NCBI GenBank assembly: GCA_030248295.1
Contig: JASANH010001516.1
Span: 1-64,000 of the forward strand
Reading direction: 5' to 3'
Length of the DNA stretch: 64,000 nt
From: Mesodorylaimus sp. YZB2_4
Lineage: Eukaryota; Nematoda; Enoplea; Dorylaimida; Dorylaimidae
How positions within the stretch are numbered: position 1 is the stretch's first letter; each line of letters starts with the position of its first letter. Under the pieces are notes generated by a model. That model was not told the origin of the DNA. It searched no databases and saw nothing but the letters and a program-made list of their open reading frames with translations. Shown here piece by piece: positions 25,661-36,273 of the stretch. A program made the translations under genes and the position numbers.

Positions 25661-27650
25661 AGCTGGTGATCACTATTGAGAAGACTCGATCCCAGAATGG
25701 TTCATAGCCAGTCGAGGTTACGAGGTTGCGACGAGAGAGGAAGTGGCCTGAAGGATGACTCGATCGGAAACTACCACTCGCTCCCGCTATCTCCTACAAC
25801 GACTGTTGGTCGACGAGGTCACCTCACCTTCCTCTCATCGACCTCAACTGCGCACCCACGTTAGTCGGTTCATACAATGAGCATCGCGTTAAATTGCACC
25901 TTTGGACGGCGTGGACGCTGTCGCCGAGGTAACTCTGGTCCTAGCTAGAAGCCCGCGTCTCGTGTCATCAACTCGCGGCGATATGGAGGACACACGAGGA
26001 TTGATTTACGTCTCTTGTGTACAGTAGAGGCCTTTAGCCCATTCACTTTGGCTCGGCATCGGTTATCAGAGCGAGCCAACCTTTCTCTTAGGTCAGATAG
26101 GATGAGGTGAGAGAATTGCTAATACGTAATTTTCATTTCCTATCGAGAGTATCTATCAAAAACTAGGATGCTTTGGGGAATCTCTCCCATAAGGAAGACG
26201 TGACGGGTTCATTTTCTCTCACGCAGCACAATCGCAAGGTCTGGCGAGGGCATGTTCTAGCCTGTAGTATGGAAACTAGCCTCTTCCCAGGCTTGCTCGA
26301 TCTGTGAAAAGAGCAGTCATGCCTCAATTTATCCTATGCCAACGTGAAATCGTCCCTGTCCAGTCGTCGGATGTCAAGGCACTCGCATTTTTGATGGAAA
26401 CTGCAATTCATTTTTAGCTGCTAATGCCTCCGTACTGTATGCCGAACAAGAATGAAAATTGCGAAAAGCGCAGTAATTGGTTGGCTGTCCTAAGGGACTT
26501 GAAAAGCTTCATTTTATCAAAACAACTCCAATATGTTAAACGCATTCGCAAGGGCTTCGTGTCCGCTCCTTTGCCCCATCTACCCACGCTCTAAGCCACA
26601 TTAAGAGTTCGAACAAATTACAGGAATCGAATTGCATACTATACAAGGCCGGGCTAAATTTTCGCTTGTTAATAGCATACATGAGGCCTCATTTGCAACA
26701 GCTAAGACACACTGCAAAATCATTTATTTTACTCGAAACAGTCTTTACGTGCAGCTTTTATGGTGTCCCCAACACACTCAAACCCGTGGAAGTGGTCTCA
26801 TAGGAGACCTCTAGCCATCGGCACGCAAATGTGTCGTGCAGTGTTTCTCTTCAAATAACTAGCTTTTCTAGGGCATGCAAACGCTAGAGCACACTACTAT
26901 TTATTACGCAATAGGTAGCATGGAGCAGAGTACGCGTGTTCCTGTTGAGAAGCTCTGTTTTGGACGCAGCACTGTGGATACCACATGAGAACTATTACAA
27001 TCGTGGCACAGGCTGCACAGGCTGTGCGATCGGGCTGTAGTACGGGTCCATCTCCAAACCAATTTTAGCCATAAAGTGATGTTCGCTGCTTATTTTCAGT
27101 TTTGTTTCGCTGTGCCGAACAGCCCCAAAGTGGCGTAACATCGCCCTTATCGAGTTTGGTGAGCTCAAGGGGGCTCTGGGTCGTTGTCGGTCACCTGCAA
27201 CTTTCAAGCATGGCATCTGTCAAGGACTGCACTGTCACTCAGTCATCGTCAGGCCAGGATTAACTATGTCATCACCGTGCTCATTGTCATTCGCCATTTT
27301 GAAGGAGTATGTGAACCTGATTTTTCAGCAACTTTGGTTTCTGTTTAACTTTTGGAATTCGAAGTTGAGCAGAAATCTATCAGGTCCAGTCACGCAGCTT
27401 TGGGTGTCCGCTCGGTCACCTCTAGACTGGTACGTCTCGTCGCACTATGGGTAGGCGTCTTCGAGTTCAAAAACCGCACACACTTGTTCGACTCGTGCAG
27501 GTTTCTCGTATGATGGACATGATGAGCACTGTCAAAGGTCAGCGCAAGAATATTTTTTTCCTAAACGCCTACATGACTATTGATAGAGGGTGTAAATTCA
27601 AGGACTACTCCATTCAAACATCATTAACCCTAATGTCACCACAACAAATG
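25661..27650. other. Mostly non-coding stretch with one weak gene candidate
   Basis: Nothing convincing apart from a possible small gene at 26995-27297, listed separately. No strong repeat was delimited. Confidence 0.4.
26995..27297 (-). CDS. Possible small two-exon gene (weak)
   Basis: From an ATG at 27297 the minus strand reads MANDNEHGDDIVNPGLTMT, and a second open segment ends at 26995 with KISSEHHFMAKIGLEM and DPYYSPIAQPVQPVPRL. They can be joined by a GTGACA donor and a TTGAG acceptor of poor quality. The Tyr/Pro-rich end looks like a cytoplasmic tail, but no helix or known domain is seen, so the gene itself is uncertain. Confidence 0.28.
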
Positions 27651-28619
27651 TCACGCCTTATCATTTTTCACAGGATTCAATTGCGCAACAGCTGGTCCAA
27701 TTTTGTTGCTTTTCCCACAAATGAACGTATTCTTGAGCGCTTGACGATACGGACGTAAAAGGATCAGTATAGCCAAGCATCGCACTGCCACTCCAGCTGA
27801 ATAAAAGGTTGGTAAAAATAACTTCAAAGCCGCATTTTCACGGAAAGTATAAGATACTTTTGCTACGTGATATACAGTATGAAAGAATAAAGGGATTACA
27901 GTATCCGCTATCATAAAGTAAAACAATTCCTTATTTTGATTGATAACATTCTTTTTCAACGAATTGCCTACCTTATGCTCTTGTAATTTCTTATAAATCT
28001 TAAAATTACAGTACAGCATTGTACCATCGCACACGCCTACCAAAATGACCAATATAGTGAAGCAGTAATATACAGTCCAGCCAATGCTGCCCATAACCAC
28101 TATGCAACAATGTACATTATCGATATCAAATCCTGTCTTGCCACCTATTTGGAATGGCAGTGGAATGAGCACAGAGATGACCCAGCTGACACATATCATC
28201 ACTATGATATTCCTAGTAGTATAAACAGATTCGTATCTGTGATTGTGATACAAAGAAATGTATCGATTAACAGCCAAAAAAGGAGGGAAAAGGAGCATTT
28301 GTGCAGCTAAAATAAAGAATATGTACCCTAACCAGCCACACAATTGAGGTGGTAACCGTTCCAGGTACAACACGAAAAGATTTTGCGGCAGCACGAACAT
28401 AAAAGTGTGCAATAATGTGCCAAGGACTAAATTAGCCAAAAGTAGATTAACATTGTTCAACTTGAGTTCTGACGTAAAAGTCAAGACTATAGTCAAACAG
28501 CTGAGGGCGAATCCAGCAAAGTTAATAGTACCTACGATAGCAGAACTTTCCACACGATATCGCCATTCGGAATCGGAGATGAAATATTGAGCTTGTAAAT
28601 TGCTGGCATTTGCAGCCAT
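27651..28619 (-). CDS. Seven-helix G-protein-coupled receptor, single exon (receptor 1)
   Basis: An intronless 322-residue receptor. The frame is open upstream to 28820, but the ATG at 28619 (MAANASNLQ) places a short N-terminus with an Asn-glycosylation site before helix 1. Seven hydrophobic segments can be counted: SSAIVGTINFAGFALSCL, LLLANLVLGTLLHTFMFVL, FFILAAQMLLFPPFLAV, IIVMICVSWVISVLIP, TVYYCFTILVILVGV, FYFMIADTVIPLFFHTVYH and YSAGVAVRCLAILILL. The DRY motif is NRY (AVNRYISLYH). A Cys before helix 3 (QLCGW) and CC in loop 2 can form the usual disulfide. TM7 lacks a clear NPxxY (RPYRQAL instead). It belongs to the rhodopsin-like superfamily in the broad sense, resembling lineage-expanded invertebrate receptors. 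The ligand is unknown. Confidence 0.85.
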   Translation of the reverse strand: MAANASNLQAQYFISDSEWRYRVESSAIVGTINFAGFALSCLTIVLTFTSELKLNNVNLLLANLVLGTLLHTFMFVLPQNLFVLYLERLPPQLCGWLGYIFFILAAQMLLFPPFLAVNRYISLYHNHRYESVYTTRNIIVMICVSWVISVLIPLPFQIGGKTGFDIDNVHCCIVVMGSIGWTVYYCFTILVILVGVCDGTMLYCNFKIYKKLQEHKVGNSLKKNVINQNKELFYFMIADTVIPLFFHTVYHVAKVSYTFRENAALKLFLPTFYSAGVAVRCLAILILLRPYRQALKNTFICGKSNKIGPAVAQLNPVKNDKA

Positions 28620-30529
28620 ACTGGAAAGAGACGACTGACAGGATCGGACTGAAACGGAATGCGGCCGAGATAAGGAAGGGCAACTGGCACAAAAGGTGTT
28701 TTCCCCCTTCAGTCGTCTATTGGGTCTCTTATGCGACGGACGAGATGAAAGACACAGCCTTAATGAAGCTGGGTACAACCTCCTTAAGGTCCTCAAGAAA
28801 TCGCTGACGAGGCTCGGCAATAAAATACTGTACCGTAGAAAAACACAACGTCTACTAATGAGTTATTCGGGCACAAATGAGGGCTGTTCACGCTAGGCAG
28901 CTGATATTCTCTCCGATTCAGTGGCGAAAACAATATGTACATGGATAGCAGGGGCGATGGTCCTATTCTACCTACAGCATATGTGCGCATAAAGCAGAAT
29001 TGCATCGATTGCTCGTTAGGCCGATTCATGCTGGGCCGAAATCATGTCGCAGCCTACCCGGTGCTCTCTTCTAAAATCTAACTCACGAATATGGGTTGGA
29101 TACAGTCTGTGTTAATGGCATATTTGATATTTGATCTGATGTAGCATACATTCGCGCTTAGACGATTACCTTGCAAACATTTATTCTTTTTTCAGGTAAG
29201 TCACGAAAGGCCTTGCGTTATACGGTTAACCTGGCTTTCAGATAACATGATGAATTTGAAAATGATATAGGCAGTTGATTACATGCTTTGAAGTCTGCTA
29301 ATGAGCGCTAAATCAGCCGCTTTGCGTATTCCCGCCATTTTAGAAGCAAAACGACGGACCGGACGGGAGTCATTTTGAAATTTTCGTGAGGAAAAAGTAG
29401 ATATGAAGTGACAGAAAAGAGATTCGTCGACGATTTGTGAAAGAATGGACCGTCGTTTGCGTAGTTCATGCGATGGAAGTTGCGGGCAAGTTCAAAATGA
29501 TGTGTAAGTAAGGACTAGTATATGCAGTACAGTAGGCCTACCTACGGTATGCGTTTTGAACGTATGTGACTTTACTGGCTTGCCTACATTTTACTAGGCT
29601 ATTTATAGACCTAGGGTCAGTAAGCAGGATAAGGGGACTAATCTAGATTCGTAGGCCTCGGACATAAGCCTACATATTTTGCTGTGCTTTCACAGCTATC
29701 CCGCCAACTCAGTATGTATTTAAGGCGAGAATGTGCAATTGCTCAGTAAAAGAGTCTTCCTATTTGATTGAAACGACAATTGTTAGACTGAAAGATTAGT
29801 TTGTAATTCACGTTTCTTAAGCTTTTTAAAATAAAATCCAAGGCCAAAGACAGGACTATCATCATTTCTTTCTGGGTTTACGGCCCCAGCTATTACATCA
29901 CTAGAATCCTATCTCTACCAATAAGCAAAGCGCGTAACCGAACGCATTAGTTTTTCGTACCCCCCCCCCCCCCTCGCAGCATGGGACAGTTTCAACCGAA
30001 AGGTAGCTTTTGCGCCTGAGAGATCAAAAACGACATTCTCTTTCTTGTTTTCTCAATGAACTAAAGAAGTTGGAGCTTTAGGTGTTTCGGATCTGGTCAC
30101 TTTACCCAAACCCGATAAGGCAACACTAATAAGCTTCATCTGCAAGGCATGCATGAGCAAACTCTGGGTCTTGACTTGAATATTTGTGCAAATTTAAATT
30201 TCCCGCTCGCTGGTTTTTTTGGATAAAATTTGGTTCTCAAAAGATCTCGATTTCGATCTCTTCCCTTCTCGATTTTACTTCCCTTCTCGTGCACATTAGG
30301 GAACTGCGCTTGCTAGGGATAATTTATTCGTTTTCTCAACGTTTATCGTCTTCGATCGGGTAGTGCAAAACATGCACAGGAGGCTACAATTTTTTACCCG
30401 ACCAGAGCCGTGGTTTCTTCTCACCAATCCGTACGCCCGTACATACTGTTGGACTCTTACATATATTTTGTGCTCTTAACAGCACAGCGTTAGCTCAGAA
30501 ATGCAATTTCCTTTTTATGTTGAGCAGCA
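28620..30529. other. Non-coding divergent stretch
   Basis: Upstream region of receptor 1 (minus) and the SUN gene (plus). It includes a 14-C run (29960-29973). No exon recognised. Confidence 0.45.
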
Positions 30530-33002
30530 ATGATACCTTTTAAAATTTTTAGCCGTGATGGGCATGATCATCATTATCATCACAAGTACAACCATATCAA
30601 AGAACGCTTGGATGAGGCCGACTATGAAGCCATTTTATCTCAACGATTTGTTCGGACAAATACCGAAGATATTGTCGAGACGCCCAAGGCGCTTCCTTCA
30701 CAGATTGCCTTGTCAAAAAATGCCAGAACATTTCGTTTCGCTACGTGCAGTAAATTCGCGCTTCTGATTGCATTATTGCTGCTAATGTCGTTTATTGTCG
30801 GTATGTATCTCTTATACTTTTTTAGTTTTAACTTTTTACTGTCTCGTTTTTTAGCTTCGCAGTCGCCAGACGCGCGTAAAATCCTGGTCTCCTATATTTC
30901 GCCGGTTTCGTCTACTTCAGTCATCGTAAGTACAAGTGGTTTCGCCCTTTTTAAATGTGTGGCGAGATGTGTTAAACTAAAATTTGTAGAATCGAACTTT
31001 GGAAATTGTTCAGATTCGTCGAATTTTTCATTACTTTTCGCCAGTGCCGACAATTACGGAGGAAAAAGAAAAGTATGTGGTTTCGTTATACCGTTATTCG
31101 TTATTTCTGTATTGACACGTTCTTTAGGAAAGTCGATGATAATATCGACTTAGAAAATTTTCATGATCAACTAATTGGGATGCAGCAACGACTTTCTGAC
31201 GCTGAAATGATTATTCATTCACTTAGCGCGCGCTCGACTCAGACGGCAGCTGAAAAAGCCAGCCTAGATGGGGATATCAAGAAACTTCGAACGGAGTAGG
31301 TTTTTTTGAGATCCCAGATTCTCTAGTTGGTGTTAGTGAACGTTTCTTTTATATAGGTATAACAGTTTAGCGAGTAAGGTCGAGGGATTGGCCAGTTACA
31401 ACATCGGAGGAGAAGGGTCTACCCATTCCGCAGCTCATCTCACCGATCTCAGAAAAGATGTATTCGATGCCAAGGCGACTGTTTCTGGAATTCTCAGCGA
31501 TCAGGATGAATGGCGATTAAAGGTGCAGCAACTTGTCGAAGCAAACGAAAGGATGCAGCGAGATCTGACCGATATTCGCGTACGAATCAGTTCTTTTTCC
31601 AAAGCCGATTGTCGTTCGTGCTCCACGGATGCGCTTATGTCAGGTTAGCCATTTTTGGAAAGGTTCTGCTCGCAATTCCTAGAGCCTCAGAGCCTTAGAG
31701 TACTGAGAAACATGAGCTCTTGGCGGAAATCGAACCCGAACCAACAAGTTTTAATAACTTTTAAAAATTTTTTCATTTTGCAGCTGGGGTGACTCTGAAT
31801 GAAGTAAACGCTGCAATCGCCAACGCAATTGCCAAATATGACGCGGACAAAACTGGATTACCCGACTTCGCACTCGAGTCAGGAGGTGAGGTGGTATCAT
31901 CTATCTCTTACTGTTCTGCGAATATTGTGTTTTTTATTGTATAGGGGGAAGCATTGTCGGCGTGCGATGTACCGAGACCTATGATGCATCAACAAGGCAA
32001 GAAACATTGTTCGGAATTCCCATTTGGTCAAAAACTTATTCACCGCGGACAGTGATCCAGGTAGAGTACTCACCTTAATACAGGATATGTGGACGAAAGG
32101 GTGTCACATTAGTCAATGGGCGTTAATTTCGAAGGGGAGGCCTTTGGACGATCATCGTTGGATGATCGAAAAGTTGTGACTTCAGTGGAAATATGCACCG
32201 GCACAGCTTTCTGTTTTAGGCCGGTTTCTCGCCTGGTGAATGTTGGGCATTTAAAGGCAGTCACGGTTATCTAGTGATCAAACTGAGTGGATTAGTGGAC
32301 GTAAGTGCCGTTTCGTATGAGCATATCGCGAAGAATGTCTCACCAACTGGCAATATTGACTCAGCGCCGAAACAGTTCGAAGTTTATGTGAGTATAATAG
32401 TATCTACTTCCTCTGCTGCTGATAGATATAGAGTATATTTTCAGGCGTTATCACACGAAAAAGATGAAGAAGGTTTGAAGCTGGGACGCTATATTTACGA
32501 TTCTAATGGCTTGCCGTTGCAGTATTTCCCAGTACAAGTAATGTTCCATGATTTCCTTTTTTTCTTTCTGGCTTGGGATTTTCGTATCTTTTGGAATCAT
32601 TCCCACTCTACTACTCGGAATCAGTGTCCTTTCTGGAGTCTTGAGAATAACTGAGACAAAGAGATGGTGTCTGAGCATCGAATCCCCTAAGGCCTCGTCT
32701 CCTTGCCTTGAGCTTCCACCTCGCCGCTATTCCTGCAGAATGAAAAAATTTATGGCTTCGCCGTACTGTTGCCAAGGATCGAATTGGAGCCGTATGGGGA
32801 GTTTTCCCGCGGCAAGCCTTCGCTGCAGGCAACAATCTTTTCTCTGCGGGTGACACATACACGCGCTTTTTAGACCACTGATCCACCTGCAACCAATTTT
32901 ATTGAACTGCGTATTTTATCGAACTATGGCCACCCTGTCTATACTTGCTTGTATCGATTCCGGGTTCATGGAAGACGATTGGAACCCGCGTATGGAAAGT
33001 AA
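30530..33002 (+). CDS. SUN-domain nuclear-envelope protein
   Basis: Ten exons give 495 residues: 30530-30800, 30855-30925, 30990-31072, 31128-31295, 31357-31643, 31784-31885, 31945-32060, 32220-32387, 32445-32537, 32874-33002, with consistent phases. A His-rich N-terminus (DHHYHHKY) faces the nucleoplasm in this family. One helix (about 74-91) crosses the inner nuclear membrane. A coiled-coil region (IDLENFHDQLIGMQQRLSD; DEWRLKVQQLVEANERMQRD) follows, then a SUN domain from about 325: LESGGGSIVGVRCTETY, SPGECWAFKG, VSYEHI, SAPKQFEVY, and FIELRILSNYGHP with YTCLYRFRVHG at the end. SUN trimers bind KASH proteins to link nucleus and cytoskeleton. It is shorter than UNC-84/SUN1. The last intron is 336 bp, longer than the others. 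Confidence 0.93.
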
Positions 33003-33885
33003 AGATGAAAGCTTAATTCAGGTTTTATTTGCTTTATTCTGAACGGGAAATTTCGATTGTTAGCCAGTGTGGTCGAAATGACATGTATATATGAATTCCT
33101 GCTGTATTTTAGCTTTGTATCGGTGAATTTGAAAGGGAATAGTTTGCGAAAGGTGAGACTGATTTGGCGGCGTTGAAATGGTGCTTTTCTTTGAATTTGA
33201 AATTTGTTTTTTGTTTTTTTGGTCGGGTAAAGAATGCTAGGCGAATGGTTACACTTCAGCTGACAATTAGAGTCTTCATTTAGAAACCAAAAGAAACTGG
33301 TTTTGTCAGCGTGCCATTGACATCTTTGGTCTCAATGGGACACGTTCTATTTAGACCGCTTTCCATTCTTGCGTTACGTAAGTGTGTGCAAGTCTTTTTT
33401 CAGGCCTGGTGTCCAGAGACCTATCCCACCAAGTAAGGCATGGACAGCTAAAATTGGCTTGCGCGTCACGGCTTGTTGAAAACACGCTGTCGTTTCATTG
33501 CGGCGATGACGTGAGCAGTGTGGTGTTTGTATGTGATGTTATGGGGGGATTAGGGTGGGCCACATTGGCGTGAGACTAATACGAAGTCTTCATTGAGTGG
33601 GCACGGGGCGCTATTATGAATTTATATTAGCTAAGGCCGGTGCCTTTTCGCTATCGACCGCGACCCGGCTGCCACTAGGACGCGTGGTCTTGTAGGAAAG
33701 TTTTCAGGAACTGGCGGAAATGGGGAAGGGGGTGAATGACGGGTTATTTTACGTAGACTTTGGTGCTTGCCCGTCGCGGCTGTCATTTAGTCCTTATTTC
33801 CATGCGCCCCGTTGAGGCCGACTCGATTCGTCTCCAGCTGCTAGTGTTTCTGGCCTGTAAGAGAGGGTGCCGGCACATATTTCAG
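33003..33885. other. Non-coding stretch after the SUN gene
   Basis: 3' flank of SUN. A leader exon for the weak gene at 33886 may lie here. One reading has an ATG at 33802 followed by a hydrophobic leader, but it would need a 29-bp intron, which is too short to trust. Confidence 0.35.
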
Positions 33886-34302
33886 GCATCTACGCCTTCC
33901 CATTCGTGTCCGTTTCCGTCACTGAGCCTTTCATCGTTCCCAACGACAAGCCGCATTCACTTGGCTCACGTAGAGTCGGGCAGTCGGTGTTGGCAACAAG
34001 CAACGTGGTCGCCTCGACCTAATTAGGTGTCGATCGAATTATGTAGCCAACATTTTTCATTTCTTGATGATGCCAACGAGCCAGCTGCATATGACTACGA
34101 TCACTTACGACGGGCTCATTCGATTCCAATTTATAAGTTTTCAATTTGTTGGACACAACCTATTCACGTGCCCCGAACTAAATTAACGTCCTCCCCGACT
34201 ATTCTCTTTCAAAATCACACATTAATGGTGGTAGGCGAAACGCGTCCGTCCATCAAGCATCGACGTCAGTCAAACAATTCGCACTCTATCAAACGAGAAT
34301 AA
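33886..34302 (+). CDS. Possible secreted protein, two 3' exons (weak)
   Basis: Exon 33886-33986 (IYAFPFVSVSVTEPFIVPN, DKPHSLGSRRVGQS) joins in phase 0 over a 40-bp GTGTTG-TTAG intron to 34027-34302 (VSIELCSQHFSFLDDANEP, AAYDYDHLRRAHSIPIYK and on to HSIKRE). The amino-acid composition is protein-like. A hydrophobic start and several dibasic sites (SRR, LRR, HRR, IKR) would suit a secreted precursor, but there are no repeated peptide units and no amidation signals, so this is only an inference. The 5' end is not found. Confidence 0.3.
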
Positions 34303-34334
34303 CTTGCTCGAAGGCTAATATACGGCCGCCTTCA

Positions 34335-34559
34335 TTAGTACTTTGCTGCTTGTAAGGCCTCGGCATCTCGGCAAGCAATGCACTTGGTGCTGCCATGCGA
34401 GTAGCAACCTCCGTGCACGCCTGTCCGCAAAACGATCGTTGACGATTTGTCATCTTCGGCACACCTGCTAATTCTAAGCAATATAGTGCATTCGGTCTCT
34501 TGACAACGGCCGCCATCGCCACCACATGCAACCTTTCCGAGCCCGTTCAGACGCAGCAT
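34335..34559 (-). CDS. Small cysteine-rich open frame (weak)
   Basis: A 74-residue frame from an ATG at 34559 to a stop at 34335 contains seven cysteines spaced over about 55 residues (ACGGDGGRCQETEC, then HGGCYSHGSTKCIACRD). It has no signal peptide of its own, so a leader exon would be needed if it is real. It overlaps other open frames, so coding status is doubtful. Confidence 0.25.
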   Translation of the reverse strand: MLRLNGLGKVACGGDGGRCQETECTILLRISRCAEDDKSSTIVLRTGVHGGCYSHGSTKCIACRDAEALQAAKY

Positions 34560-35468
34560 TTGGTCGTGGCGGGTCGATCACCTTCCTCCACAGTTCATAA
34601 AGCCTATCTCCTGTCATCATTTTATTCCGGTTCCTCCAAACACTGGCGCTTTGAACGAGTACTCGCATCGAAAAGTGGCCCATCTCGTCTTACGGTAATG
34701 GCATTTTTCGCGCCACTGTGACTATAAATTGAGTTCGCCAAATACGTTTTGAATAAAGTGGAATCATGCAGGTAAGCCTGGTGAGGGTGCTAATGGGATG
34801 GGTTGGCAATGAGTGGTCAGACTGTACATCGTAATTGTCCTCTGCTATCTTTGATGCATTGTGCCATAGACTGAAGATTCGTGCCAACACTGTCCTATCT
34901 TGCCAATGATGTTTGCTGGCGCGTGGAAAACTTAGCCCATTTAATTAGACCGAGGCGATGACGCAGACTCAGCCAAGCGCATGTTTGGACAGGTCTCGAG
35001 TAACGATATCTAATACGACAAGACTACCTTGTGTGCGTATCGGAAATATTAGTCTTCTTTGCTAACACCTTATCGTCTGATGTGGGCGGTGGAGTGAGAA
35101 GTGCACCAATCGTTTCCTTGTATCGATTGCACCAGAGGGGCCTAAGCAAAGAGCATCGATCGCCTAATGAATCAGCATGAAGTGACCCGAATGAAAGTTT
35201 ATTCTATTTCGTGACTGCTGCCCCGCTGAGATGTACTCGCCTGCTCAATCATACGTTTCTTCTGTCTGCATGTCCAGCCACACCCACACGGACCAGCACG
35301 CATGACCGAGATAACTAGGTTTAGGAGCAGATGACGCACGAAAGCTATGACCATCTTGTCGAGGGCGCATGATGAACACAGGGACGAACTGACACAATGC
35401 GAGGCATAATACAGATTTATCGGTAAGCCTACTGATAAGATGATAAAATTGTAATCTGCTTACTTCAG
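34560..35468. other. Non-coding stretch
   Basis: No exon, repeat or RNA gene was recognised. An ATG with a GTAAGC donor at 35397-35422 does not give an open frame into the exon at 35469. Confidence 0.4.
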
Positions 35469-35522
35469 GCGGTGATAGCAGGAAGAGGACGTCGACAAAA
35501 CCAACGTCATCCAGGTCGATAT

Positions 35523-36273
35523 ATGTACCCGTACGTTGGTTCAGTGAATGCAGGCGACTGCACGATATGGCGTTGTTGCAGTCTACTCTGTTTCGGCTCG
35601 TCCAGTATCTCAGCCTTATGCGGCATCATGTTGACTGTGTTCGGCTCGACAGGTTTCTTCAGAACGGTCGACCTGAACAAAGCCTTGCTGATTGTTGGTG
35701 TCGTACTCCTTGCATCCGCCTTGGTGCTTATCGGCATTGGATTTGGTAAGTTTGAGTGGGGTCGCGCCGAGTCAAATGTCGCCCTGTTGCGTGCCGCATC
35801 AATGATGTACCTAGGCAGCCCCGTGTTGCCGACTTTCGAGCTATTTTCTTAGCCCGTTGACAAGCAAGATTCATTTAAGAGGACAAGAGGGGGTCATTAT
35901 CCGAGAGCTCATGGTGTGATCATTCTAAGCTAGTAGAATCACTTGACGAAACCCCCGCTTGTTGTCGGATGTCCTGAATGAAAACCTAATTGTGCTCTAT
36001 GCCCATGGCCACCTGACGATGGGACTCGAAGAACAGTACGAGACGCGTGCAAGTTCGTCTTCTCTGGTCTCCAGCGTAGATAAGGTGTGATAAATGACTG
36101 TATACGTGACATGGAGACCAGCTACTAAAAAATAAAATGAGAGGAAGGTAGCAAACAAAACGCCTAAACTCTTTTAAATGTGCTCACTTTCTTTTTCAGT
36201 GTTCAGTCGAAAGTCGCAGTCGACGCAGTTGGCTTTGACGGCTCGAATTCCAGAATGCGAGGAAGTGGCCTAG
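35523..36273 (+). CDS. Small two-helix membrane protein (member B)
   Basis: Two exons, 35523-35745 and 36200-36273, give 98 residues. They are joined in phase 1 over a 454-bp intron. The sequence runs MYPYVGSVNAGDCTIWRCC, helix 1 (SISALCGIMLTVFGSTGFF), a short loop, helix 2 (ALLIVGVVLLASALVLIGIG) and a short tail (VFSRKSQSTQLALTARIP). Layout, the LCFG/ACFG start of helix 1 and the phase-1 intron after helix 2 match member A at 25165. The exon is open from a TTCAG acceptor at 35468, so a further N-terminal exon may exist (GRGRRQNQRHPGRY would then be coding). The long intron makes the tail exon less certain than the helices. Confidence 0.6.

Noticed and set aside
29960..29973. 14-C run as a functional element
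   Set aside because: A lone homopolymer; it could be a sequencing length error and has no supporting context.
30926..31153. Read-through of SUN exon 2 to 31153 without splicing
   Set aside because: The open frame is hydrophobic and unlike the family; splicing at 30925 and 30990 restores the coiled-coil frame.
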